Part shown: positions 54,878 to 64,000 of the stretch, one piece after another
How the letters are laid out: each line of letters opens with the position of its first letter
Position numbering within the stretch: position 1 is the stretch's first letter
NCBI RefSeq assembly: GCF_001641265.1
Contig: NW_020167521.1
Location: 1,178,001-1,242,000, forward strand
Direction of reading: 5' to 3'
Source of the DNA: Pseudogymnoascus destructans
Taxonomy: Eukaryota > Ascomycota > Leotiomycetes > Thelebolales > Thelebolaceae
Length of the DNA stretch: 64,000 bases
Notes under the pieces: generated by a model
What the model was told of the DNA's origin: nothing
Database searches by the model: none
The model's input: the letters and a program-made list of their open reading frames with translations, nothing else
Made by a program: the position numbers and the translations under genes

Positions 54878-56323
54878 CGGAGGTGTTGTTCATAAGTTTT
54901 GTGAGTGGGTCGGGCTAGGGCCCCCTGCGTAGGCTGGTTTGGCAATTCTGGCCAAAGTACCGATTCTCACGCGTCACGAACACTTGAGTGTGAGAGCAAT
55001 CAATTCTGTAGAATAATGAGTAGAGTAGATACCTAAACCCCTATATAAAACTATACTATAAGCCTAGTACTCTGTGTGCATACCATTTGCAGCAATTACT
55101 GCTGCCATACGTGTAGGCATACTATTAAGGAGAGCATTAAGCTCAGCTTCTCCAACTTGCTCCCATGCTTCCTTAACAGCTACACGGAGCTGGTCATAGG
55201 ACATATGTTCTGGATGATTATCTTGTAGATAATTCTTCATAATATGCCACACCCGTTCAATTGGGTTGAGATCTGGTGAATACGGGGGCCATTCTATAGG
55301 GCAAATACCACGGGATCTCAACTCTTCATATGTTGCACCTGCTCTATGACCTGGAGCTCCATCTTGCATCAATGTAAGGCCTGGGTATAGGCGTAGCCAG
55401 CCGTGGATTAGAGGGACAGTATGAGCCATATAGGACTCAGCTCCTATTTTCCCATATTCCTTCTCCCAAAATAGTATAGGACCCTTTCCAAGACCACCTG
55501 AGAAGCAGCCCCAGAACATCCAACCTCTAGGGATTGTTAGTAAATCCTATAGTAAATAGGAGTCTCTTACCTTCTCCGTTGTACTCTATCTACAACACAT
55601 GTATCATCCCACATTTCCCCTGCTTTTCGAGTAACCCATGTACGAGTATGGCGGCCTCCCGTTACCCACGTCTCGTCAGTCCAAAGTATCCTATTCCAAT
55701 CATTCCGTACCCAATCCTTATGTTCAATAGCCCATGAAAGTCGCTTTTGTCGATTTGTCTCTGAGATAATAGGCTTCCGCATAGCAATCCCTTAATAATT
55801 ATTAGTCTATATAGTAGTAAAGTAGAGAGGGATACTTACGTCGATTATAGCCTCTCACAGACAGAGCGCGGGTTAGGACAAGCCGTGAGCATGGAATATT
55901 AAGAATGCGTATTATATTTGTATATGGCATACGCCTATTCGTGCGAGATGAGGCTATAAACTCAATAACCTCTTGAACTTGCTCATCGGATAGGATAAGT
56001 GGCCTACCCGAACGCTTCTTCGGAGTTGGAGGGCCCTGGCAAGCATACCAAGCCTGCCGTTCCGTGCAGCCAATATAGGCTGCAATTTTTTGGAACTCCC
56101 AATCTAGGGAGCGTAGTAGTGCGCAACGAAGCCGCTCATCGCGAGTAAGATGAGGCATTGTAGTTATTGAAAGAGTATGAATTTCCTACATATAAAATAC
56201 AATAGTAGGAATTTTGACGCGTTAAAAAGGTACAAACAAGCCTATGCGTACCCATGCTCCAACCCATGCCCAACCCCCGGTCATCTCATGACCCACTCAC
56301 AAAACTTATGAACAACACCTCCG
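54878..56323 (-). mobile_element. Complete Tc1/mariner transposon, 1446 bp, 34-bp perfect TIRs
   Basis: The left end CGGAGGTGTTGTTCATAAGT and its continuation to 54911 are repeated exactly in inverted form at 56290-56323. TA dinucleotides at 54876-54877 and 56324-56325 are the target duplication. It carries one complete, intron-containing transposase on the minus strand. The neighbouring relics have termini sharing only the first few bases (CGGAGG), so it is another family of the same superfamily. Confidence 0.95.
55064..56158 (-). CDS. Tc1-like DD34E transposase, apparently intact, two introns
   Basis: Exons 56158-55840, 55790-55571 and 55526-55064 (introns 49 and 44 bp) give 333 residues. 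The N-terminal half has helix-turn-helix features (LTRDERLRCALLRSLDWEFQ, TERQAW) and a GRPLILS linker. The first splice yields GYNRRIAMRKPIISETNRQ, the second VQRRRGWMFWGCFSGG. The catalytic triad is D145 (WTDETW), D235 (MQDGAPGH) and E270 (SPDLNPIERVW), with 34 residues between the last two. No stop or frameshift is seen in the spliced frame, and the TIRs are perfect, so the element could be autonomous. Confidence 0.9.
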
Positions 56324-56325
56324 TA

Positions 56326-56806
56326 TATACAGTGAATTGAACCTGTGCAGAGCAGGACAGAAAACTGTTCTGCTCTGAACAGGTTTTTACTCCGAATCGC
56401 CTAGAGCGGCCTGTTATGGTTGATCTAGAACAGGGGGCAGGGGGCGGTGGCAGGGTTTAAAAACTGGCGGCTTGGCACCTTCTTATTCAGGCCATGGTCA
56501 TGGTCACGGCCTGGCTGCTAAAGCCATCTAGTGTAGCAGCCGCTATCCTAAATAGGCAACTGTGATGCCAAGCCTACAGGGGTCCTTCCTTCCTACTACG
56601 GCTAGTATTATGGGGCTGCTGCAAAACGTAACAGTGTTACAGCAAATCTAAAATGGCCTAGTAGTACTTTGCATTCTGGTAAATGAGTGGGTATTGGCTA
56701 AGTTAAGGTATGGGTATCTCTAGAGTAAATGGTAGGTAACTTAGGTATGGAGCGCAATTGGGCCCATGAAATAGGCGTGACTTTCGTAAATCTGAAGAGG
56801 ACGCTC
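56326..56806. other. Intergenic 0.48 kb, no gene seen
   Basis: Contains a short imperfect inverted repeat near 56341-56385 (AACCTGTGCAGAGCAG and CTGCTCTGAACAGGTT). Nothing else recognised. Confidence 0.5.
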
Positions 56807-58219
56807 TCATGAACTTGTCAGTCCCAAGTCCAGTCTATCCAGCTCCTCCACGCTCGCGATATCATCCTTCTCCTGCACAGACGTGGTCTTGCCGGCCTGG
56901 CTGGGTCTAGCTCCAACCTTCTTCATCTTCACCGGCGGGACCTTGAGCTCCGCGTACCTCTGCTTCACGAAACCCAGTAACTCCATTGCTCTCGCGCTAT
57001 GGCTAGGCTTGGTTTCAGGCTGGGAATCGCCTTGGTTGAGCTCTGGGTATGTCTTCTGGACAAAGCCTAGCACCCAACGCGCGTCGTCGAATTGCTCGTT
57101 TACTATTAGTTGCTTCGCCGTGTCGAGAGCTAGCGAAGCTAACGAGTTTGAAAGCACTTTTGTCGCCTGTAGGAGGTGCTCAGACGACGCCTCGTTGAGG
57201 CTCTCGAGGTAGCGTAGGGCGGGCCTGGCGTCGGGATTTTTTGGATGGCGTAAGTATAGTTGTGGTATGAATAGATTTGACTTTGAAATTGTGCTTCGAC
57301 TAGGTAATGTCTGGACAGTGCCTAGGAATGTGTTGAAAATTGCTGGTGATTGTTGAACATTCTCTGATGTGGTGTTCTTGATATAGTTGACCAAGAGAGA
57401 AATAGCGGGGTTCAATATTCTTAAGCGGTCTGCCAAAGGTGTTTCTGCTTTGATAAGAATCTCGTTGGCTCTGATCACGCCTTCAAGCCCCGCGTCCACA
57501 GAGATATTTTGCGCCAGGCTCCTGCTTAGTTGGAACACGAAATTCTGTCCGTCGCGAGCGTTTAGAGCCTCATAATGCCCGAAAAGTTCCCAAAGGGCCT
57601 CTTGCTTGCCCTCGAGAACAAGGAAGTCAATGATGATATCCTTCCTCCATGCAGATCCTCCACTGTTAGGTTGTAACCACGAGGCATCACTCTCTGCTCC
57701 AGTCGACAATAGCCACTGTAAGACCTTCGAGCCGGCACCCGAGGTCTTCATCCCTGCTCGCTGCTCTTCAAGCGATTCTCCCAGTGAAGTTCTTTTACCC
57801 TGTAGACAGGCTCTTGCCCGGGCAATATTCATATAGCCTCTCGCGCACGCTTCCTCAAACACGTCCATAGGGTCTCTCTGGCCCGTTCGAGTCGGGGGCG
57901 GCTGGAACGAGAGGAGGGGATTGCTGAGGACGTCGTGTAAATGGCGGTCGGTGAGAGTCACATTTGGCCGTGCCGGGCGTTTCTTCGGAGAACCCGAGCT
58001 GAGAGTAGTGGCTGTTGATGCCGAGCCAGTATGTGCAGGATTCCGTGTTCTGGTGTCGTGCTCTTCGGCAAGTTGTCTCCGAAAGGAAGTTGTTAGGGCC
58101 TTGAGCAGCTGCCTCGATTCATTCGGGGTCAACGGGACCTTGGGGTGTGCGAAGATGTTGAAGTTTGCCGCCAGTGTTGCTGCTGGGCGGAGCAGGAGAT
58201 GGGGCGACGGTTGAACCAT
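56807..58219 (-). CDS. Hypothetical protein, possibly mitochondrial
   Basis: A single frame of 470 residues from MVQPSPHLLLRPAATLAANF, an N-terminus without acidic residues that suggests a mitochondrial presequence. A Ser/Arg-rich linker is followed by a mainly helical body from about residue 110: MDVFEEACARGYMNIARARA, LWELFGHYEALNARDGQNFV, DRLRILNPAISLLVNYIKNT, and LIVNEQFDDARWVLGFVQKT. The helical-repeat character resembles mitochondrial RNA-handling or assembly proteins, but I do not recognise a family. The end (SVEELDRLDLGLTSS) is hydrophilic. Confidence 0.75.
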   Translation of the reverse strand: MVQPSPHLLLRPAATLAANFNIFAHPKVPLTPNESRQLLKALTTSFRRQLAEEHDTRTRNPAHTGSASTATTLSSGSPKKRPARPNVTLTDRHLHDVLSNPLLSFQPPPTRTGQRDPMDVFEEACARGYMNIARARACLQGKRTSLGESLEEQRAGMKTSGAGSKVLQWLLSTGAESDASWLQPNSGGSAWRKDIIIDFLVLEGKQEALWELFGHYEALNARDGQNFVFQLSRSLAQNISVDAGLEGVIRANEILIKAETPLADRLRILNPAISLLVNYIKNTTSENVQQSPAIFNTFLGTVQTLPSRSTISKSNLFIPQLYLRHPKNPDARPALRYLESLNEASSEHLLQATKVLSNSLASLALDTAKQLIVNEQFDDARWVLGFVQKTYPELNQGDSQPETKPSHSARAMELLGFVKQRYAELKVPPVKMKKVGARPSQAGKTTSVQEKDDIASVEELDRLDLGLTSS

Positions 58220-58875
58220 TGCGATTTATGCTGGGGGTGTATGCTGGGTTGTGGTGTGGTGTATAGTGGGTTGAGTGTGTTCGAGTTGGGAGTTGGGCGA
58301 TGCCCGCCGTCTTCTACGCTTTACCTCACTGGACCACCACCTCACACCACGCACAGTCACGTGCTACATCCGCATTTGTGCCTTAGGAGCCTTAGAGCAG
58401 AAATATTTCCGAGTCTTTGTTCCTTTTAGGCTTAGCGTAGAGTTTGGCCTGTACGGTGATGTAGAGTACAACAGTGCGCAGTATCAGAAATTCGCCTCGC
58501 TGTAATGAATAGGTATTTTTTTACTATGTAGTATACTGTAATATAGATATATAAACCCTGCCTTTAAAACTGGCCACTCCTTAACTCTTTAATCCCCTCA
58601 CCCCTTCGCGTTGTTTCGCGTTCTTTCCACATACGATCTATCACGTTTGCTGGCTGCTGGGGCCCGTTTCTGAGGCTCAGGCGAGACGGGAACCTTGGCT
58701 CTTCCCTCTCTCTACCTAACTTTACCAGTACTTACCTGATTCTTTCATCAACCCCTACGCGAACATCTTCGTAACTCTTTATTCCACAACCACATCCTTT
58801 CCCCGAAATACAACAACCTTCCTGACAGTGTAAACCAAAACCCACTTTGCCTGTCAATACACACAACCTCATACC
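58220..58875. promoter_or_regulatory. Divergent promoter region, 0.66 kb
   Basis: Lies between the starts of the hypothetical protein and the DEF1-like gene. A CT-rich stretch just before 58876 and AT-rich sequence near 58510-58560 fit fungal promoters. No gene seen. Confidence 0.45.
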
Positions 58876-61835
58876 ATGTTTGAGGTACAATCAAGACCAT
58901 CTGCGCCGCGAGGCAGAGGCGCTTCGCGCGGTGGCAGGGCCGGTTTTGGCTCGAGAGGCGGCGGCGGTCGTGGTGGAAGAAGTCACGCAACCAACGGCGA
59001 CTGGCCAGACAGCGCATCAGCGCCATCAATTGAAGGTGATGCAGGCGTCGGTCTGTTGAAGAAGCAGTACGGTACCAAGGTCGCCACCATCAAGGAGATG
59101 TACCCAGACTGGACAGATGAGGATGTTGTGTTTGCTCTGCAAGAGACCGGTGGCGATCTAGAGCTTGCAGTAGAGAGGATTACTGATGGTAAGTGACTTC
59201 GTGTCTATCGACTTCAACCGGCGATGATATTTTCATTCTACGGTTGAGGGTGTTGAGGATGGAGATGCTGACGTGTTGGTTAGGCACGATCACACAGTGG
59301 GGAGAGGTATCGAAGGCCAAGAAGGACCGATCGAAGTCCAAGGTCAAGGAGACTGCCGCGAACATCCACACCGACTCTGGCAATTCGCCACGCGCTGCAC
59401 GAAGCGGCGCGGATAGTGGACGTGGTGGTCGTGGGCGAGGCAGCAGCGATCGTGCTCGTGGTGGGAGAGGTCGCGGTGCCGCAACCGTCCAGACAAATGG
59501 CACACACACAAAGCCATCGGCTCCTCTTTCGGTTCCAACTGACCAGTCGGTTGTCTGGAACGCTTCGACCAAGGAGGCTCCATCGGACGATACCAAGCCC
59601 GAGGAATCGTGGGGAGGCGCAGCTGACATCGCGAAGGCCGTTGTATCGACCGTGGTCCCGGATGGAAAGAGGACCTGGGCGAGCATGTTCAAGGCTGAGC
59701 CCGCGCCAAAGCCAGTGGAGAAGAAGGCCCCAGCAGAGTAGGCTACCTTTTCTACAGGTATATATTGAATATTGCTAACCTAATTGTACAGGGTTCCAGA
59801 GAAGGCTGCACCCGAAGCACCAGTTGAGCCCGAAGCTACCGAAGAAACACCCAAGGCTGAAGTGGCCGAACCAGCGGTAGCGGCCAAAGAGACTGTTCAA
59901 GAGGAGGCACCGGCAGCTGAGGCTCCACCGGCCGAGGCAGATGCTGCCCTTCCACCATCTATGGACGAACTTACGGAGACAAACTTGGAGCAAGTCTTGG
60001 ATGAATCGGGACCTGCACCATCTGCAACGGTTGCGAGCACTGCTGCTAGCTCATGGGATCCTCGCAGCGGAGCCACAAGCGGAACACCATACTCGGGTCT
60101 CCAGGGGAAACCCGCTGCTGCACGCCCAACAACCAGCGGCTTTGCGGCTTCGGCTATGAAGGCTACTGGCCCGTCACCACGCGTCGCAAGCTACCAGCGT
60201 CGCGTTCTCGACCAGGAAGAAGCTGTCCGTATGCCAGGCAACCGCGAGGTTGACCGCGCCGCGGTTCAATTCGGCGCATTTAGCTTGGGAGGTGCAGGCG
60301 AGGAAGATGTTGACGGCGACCGTGAGGAGCCAGAGACACGTGCCCAGCCTCCCCAGCACTCCCCGATTGCCCACCCAAGGGCTTCTCTGCCACCCGCACC
60401 CGCACAGGCAGCTGCCGAAGGTCTCCCAACCGCAAAGGAACCTTTAGGCCTCCCTTCTGCACCACACCCAGTTGCCGCGCCTGGTCTCCCTACGCCCCTC
60501 CCGGGCGCACAGTCCATGTCTCAACAGGGCTCCCAAGGCGGCCAATACCCACAGTATGGCCGTTACGGGCAACCTGCCGGACAGGAGCAATCCGCGTTTG
60601 GCCAGAAGCCATATGACCCATTCAGCCACCAAGTCCCAGCCACTGCAAGCCAGTACGAAGGCTACCCCAACCAGCCAAACCAGGCACAAACCCAGCCCCA
60701 GGCTGGTGCCTTCTCATCTGCCCCTACCGATTACTCGCAATACTACACCGCAGACCAGCAACGCTATCAAAACTACTACGGCCAGCAGTACGGCCAGCAG
60801 CAGAATGCGCAGGCCCAGGAAGGCCCATCCACCCAGCAGCGTGCTTTCAGCGGATACAATCCTCCCCCGACCGACACCGCCTCTCCTTTCCCCCTATCTT
60901 CTGCCCAGCAGACACAGTCCAGATATGCCACGGCTGGTGAGGCCCAAACCAGTGGACACACTACTCCCAACCCAGTTGTGCAGGCCCAGCAGGCTGCTCA
61001 GACTACTCAAGCTCAGCAGGCTCATCCTTCCCAGCCGCAGGGACAGCCAGGTGCTCAGTACCCATATGGAAACCCATACTACTCTAGCCCCTATTACGCT
61101 GCATACATGACCAACTACCAGCAAGGCTACGGACAGGGCAGCTATGGTGCCGGCCCATACGGCGGAAAGGGTGGCATGTACAACCAGCCCCACCAGTACG
61201 GCATGTCTCCTCAGGCCCCGTACGACCACGCGTCATCTCCTGCCGCTGCCGGAGCCTTCTCCCAGTCGTCGCTTCACGGCCGTGACAGCGCTGTCGGAGG
61301 CGGCCTTAACGAGTATGGCCGTGGTGGCTCCCAGCAGTCCCAGGCAGCCCAGCCTCTCGGTGCTAGCGGCGGCTTTGATGCCTTCGGAAGAAACTCCTCT
61401 TACCAGGGCCAAGGTCAGCAATACGGACAGGGCAGCCAGCAGGGCGCCGGTGACGACCTGAAGTCGTTCGGAGACGCGAAATCGGGCAATGGCCCCGCTC
61501 CTTCGACCGCGCAGGCCGCCCGCCCCGGATCAGCTGCCAACACTGCACCGGGCCAGTCCACTCTGCCACCCCCGCAGTCCTCGCAGCAGAGCTACGGTGG
61601 ATATCCTAGCCACCTGCAGCAGCAGCAGCACACCGCACACGGCGCCCAGACCGGCAGCCAGTACGGCGCTCTTGGCGGGCTCGGCGCTCACCAGGCTGCA
61701 GGCCAGGGCCACCAGAGCAGCCAGTACGGCGGCGCCGGCGGCTATGGCCAGGGCCAGGGGCAGGGCTTCACCGGTAGCTACTATGGCAACAACCAGCAGC
61801 AGCGCGGCGGCTGGGGCAACAACTACCAACATTAG
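58876..61835 (+). CDS. def1: DEF1-like RNA polymerase II degradation factor (CUE domain, Gln-rich)
   Basis: Three exons: 58876-59188, 59284-59737 and 59792-61835 (introns 95 and 54 bp), encoding 936 residues. After an RGG-type Gly/Arg N-terminus comes a CUE domain at about residues 60-104 (KVATIKEMYPDWTDEDVVFA, LETGGDLE-like LAVERITDG), which binds ubiquitin or Elongin. TITQWGEVSKAKKDRSKSK follows across the first splice. The middle is Glu/Ala/Pro-rich, and the last ~450 residues are Gln/Gly/Tyr/Ser-rich (YGQQYGQQQ), prion-like. This order matches fungal Def1, which promotes ubiquitylation and removal of stalled Pol II; yeast Def1 is processed to remove its Gln-rich tail before entering the nucleus. 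The ATG is the first after a CA-rich leader. Confidence 0.9.
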
Positions 61836-63568
61836 GTGACCATCACCTACCTTCGATCTAGGAAGCTATTGAAAGTTTCGGGCGCGGCTTCCAACGCAAC
61901 ACATTTACGTTGGATCCCGTGTTCCTGATTTCAGCGGTCCACTCCAGATCTGTGTGTATTACCATCAAATGTTATCTTTTCCGCTTTTTTCCAAAGAGTT
62001 ATTTGTTCCCCAATCGTTCCGGGTTTTATGGCAATAAAGGGGACGTACCCCAAACCACCTCCGCTTTTTGTTTTCCAACGTCGCGCGCGCGCACGCGCAG
62101 AAAGGACGCCGCCTATGAAGCAAACCATCAAAAATCTGTAATTTTGTTACTACTAGTACCAACGTCCATCACGAAAATGCCAGCTCCCGGAAGGAACTTC
62201 CCTCCAGAGACTTTGTTTTCTTGAAGATAATTTGCGCTGGAACCTCTCTACTTCGCTCTGGACCCCCCTCGTTCGGCTCCCGCCTGAAAAAAAATCTTTC
62301 GCGCTCGCTCTTCCTCCCTCCCCTAGGGACGTCGATCTTTTGCTCTCCTCCGCCGCACGGGTTTTTGCGGTTTTTTGTCTTCGTCTTCTTCTTCTTCGGA
62401 TGTTATTTTGCTCTCGCGCACTTTGTCCTTCAGACAACGAAATTTGTGTCTCGCGCACACCGGTAATTTTGTTTCGCTGGATGCTGGATGGGACTTCCGG
62501 GAAAGGGAAGGGGGGGGGGTAAAAATCTGCGTTTTGCTTTTGGGGAATGGCAGGGGCAAAGGGGAGAGACCATCGTTTTTCTGTGGTGTGGGTGGAGTTG
62601 CAGATTTTTTTTTTGAAGGGGGGAGAGTTTAGTTGGCGGTTATGAGCAATGGACTGGGTGATCTGATGGATTTTGACTTCTGGCTTTCTGATTATGTGAC
62701 TGCGACTGACTATGTGACTGTAAAGGATTATAGAGTGTCTACGGTGTGTTGTAATCGAATGCTATCGGTATTGTAACACGATACAGAGAAGCTGGAGAGG
62801 CTCCCTGTAACTAGTGATACGCCCCTTAGCAACGTCGTACTGGTAGTCAACTAAGCCGTGTCCCTCATTTGCATCACACACTCAAATCAGCCCTGTCGGC
62901 ATCACATGAATGAGCCATTAACCAACCAATCCTTGCGATGGCAGTGGGAAGGCCGTAGATAAGGTACTAACTACCAAGTCCATCAACGTAATCCAATAGC
63001 CATCCCGATGCTCCAACAAGCCTCAGTCAAACGCCTAGGTATAACGCCTGCAGTAGCGTCGGAAAACACGTTGCAGTAGCGTCGTAAAAGCATGCGCCGA
63101 AGGGGTTCATCCTTGGCGAGGACGACCATGCGTCGAGAAAGGTCGCCAATATATCTCGCAGCTATTGTGACTTGGCATCCTTGAAGAATGTCGTTTTATT
63201 GTCCAAGGTGTATTCTGAGAACATGGGATTGTGTTGAATCTAGGCAACGCGAACCGAACTGCATATACATCTATATTAAAGACTCCCTGGGATCAAGGTC
63301 AAGCAGGACAACTTCCAGTCCAGTCAGTCCATCTTACCTATCGGTAGGCTCAGCTGCTAATATTGAACCAGGTGGAGCAAAATCCCTCGTACCATTACCT
63401 GCTTGAGCTCGAGTTCAGCCCGAGAACTCGGGAGCAGAAGGTTTCCGTATGGGGCCAATGATATTACACCGAAAACTGATCCGTAATGGTTCAGGGGTTA
63501 ACTGCTGGCAGCTTATCACCCGTAATCCCCGAGCGGGCTTCAGTTGCTTTAGTTGCTTCCGATGTTGG
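61836..63568. other. Intergenic 1.7 kb, no gene seen
   Basis: Holds an alternating purine-pyrimidine run (CGCGCGCGCACGCGC near 62083-62097), a CT-rich stretch near 62310-62400, and a run of nine G near 62510. Short open frames only. A 14-bp palindrome CCCGAGAACTCGGG lies near 63418. Confidence 0.5.
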
Positions 63569-63570
63569 TA

Positions 63571-63706
63571 CAGTACGGTACGGTACGGCGCCATAAGTTT
63601 CCGTACGGGTGGGTCTGTGCACGAATTGCGTAAATGACAGTCATTTTATATGTCATTTGTATGGGAAAAGGCACAGACCCCTACGGAAACTTTTGGCGCC
63701 GTACTG
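63571..63706. mobile_element. MITE of the Tc1/mariner kind, 136 bp
   Basis: The left end CAGTACGGTACGGTACGGCG and right end with GGCGCCGTACTG are inverted, imperfect by a short duplication of GTACG on the left; pairing runs on through GTTTCCGTA and GGTCTGTGC to make arms of about 45 bp. TA lies on both sides (63569-63570 and 63707-63708). There is no coding capacity. It ends beside a poly-C run. Confidence 0.85.
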
Positions 63707-63712
63707 TATATC

Positions 63713-63735
63713 TCCCCCCCCCCCCCCCCCCCCCC
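63713..63735. repeat. Poly-C homopolymer, 22-23 bp
   Basis: An uninterrupted C run followed by ACGTGG, about 110 bp before the start of the last gene. Length may be unreliable, as such runs are hard to sequence. Confidence 0.85.
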
Positions 63736-63845
63736 ACGTGGCATTCTGTTGTCTCCGTTCGTCCATTTGTCTTTTCTATCGGTGCCCTCTTCTTCGTAAC
63801 TCTTTTTTTGTGGATATTTCTTAGCATTGCACTCAAGACTGAGCT

Positions 63846-64000
63846 ATGGCTACCACCGACGTCGAAGCTCCTCCTGCTACCACCGACGTCGAAGCTCCTC
63901 CTGCTACCACCGACGTCGAAGCTCCTCCTGCTACCACCCCCGAGTTGCCAGACTATCTCTTAGATCCAAATGCGGTTCTAAATGACAGCGGTGCCAACTG
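63846..64000 (+). CDS. Start of a gene cut by the window edge, with a 9-residue repeat
   Basis: ATG at 63846 opens a frame that stays open to the edge (51 codons). After MA it has three 27-bp units coding TTDVEAPPA, then TTPELPDYLLDPNAVLND. The non-repeat part resembles, from memory, the start of fungal proteins of the pathogen-related/SnoaL-like kind, but 20 residues are too few to be sure. The units are identical at the nucleotide level, so the repeat is young. Confidence 0.6.
   Translation, partial: MATTDVEAPPATTDVEAPPATTDVEAPPATTPELPDYLLDPNAVLNDSGAN

Noticed and set aside
63846..63935. Direct repeats as a CRISPR array
   Set aside because: The 27-bp units are contiguous without spacers and are coding; the genome is fungal.

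Overview
The window is nuclear DNA from a filamentous ascomycete (Pezizomycotina; Leotiomycetes is my guess, not shown by the sequence). The evidence is many short introns (47-110 bp, GTRNGT donors, CTAAY branch points), gene families typical of the group (Zn2Cys6 activator, DASH subunit DUO1, BRE4-like transporter, fungal-type PMCA, SurE-TTL fusion Pby1, DEF1) and fungal transposons. Intron positions were placed by eye from splice consensus, reading frame and recalled family motifs.

Layout. 1-0.53 kb: end of a repeat family that reappears at 49.5-51.5 kb. 0.8-6.2 kb: a divergent pair, a BRE4-like membrane protein (-) and a SIR2/HST1-type deacetylase (+). 8.5-12.9 kb: plasma-membrane-type Ca2+ ATPase. 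14.3-14.7 kb: complex I ESSS subunit (NDUFB11-like). 14.9-19.9 kb: an old duplicated region carrying an intact hAT transposon with a perfect 8-bp target duplication. 20-26.3 kb: PBY1-like SurE/tubulin-tyrosine-ligase fusion, an unrecognised nuclear-type protein, and DUO1. 26.6-27.1 kb: a 63-bp minisatellite. 27.4-30.1 kb: an 891-residue single-span membrane protein. 30.9-32.5 kb: a cytosolic-type GH13 alpha-amylase pseudogene with a perfect 49-bp palindrome. 33.7-36.8 kb: Zn2Cys6 regulator. 38.5-43.3 kb: a small Cys-rich protein and an OSCA/CSC1-type (DUF221) channel. 44.2-46.9 kb: Fot1/pogo relic and a decayed hAT. 47.2-48.3 kb: a low-complexity protein. 48.8-56.3 kb: a transposon nest with two inverted solo LTRs of one family (each with its own 5-bp TSD), tandem repeats, two decayed Tc1-like elements and one intact Tc1 element with 34-bp perfect inverted repeats and an intron-containing DD34E transposase. 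56.8-61.8 kb: an unrecognised possibly mitochondrial protein and a DEF1-like CUE protein. 63.6-63.7 kb: a 136-bp MITE. 63.85 kb to the edge: the start of a gene with a TTDVEAPPA repeat.

The host genes are unrelated housekeeping genes in fungal style, not a pathway cluster; I see no secondary-metabolite or defence island. The most informative parts are the transposon nest, where insertions can be dated relative to each other from empty sites and TSDs, and several gene-level oddities: a stop codon at the splice donor of the Pby1 fusion, the palindrome inside the amylase, and a minisatellite that keeps a 21-residue reading frame. In several decayed elements the stops are of the kind a C-to-T change gives (TAG for CAG, TGA for CGA, TAG for TGG), consistent with RIP or cytosine deamination, while one hAT and one Tc1 element are intact.
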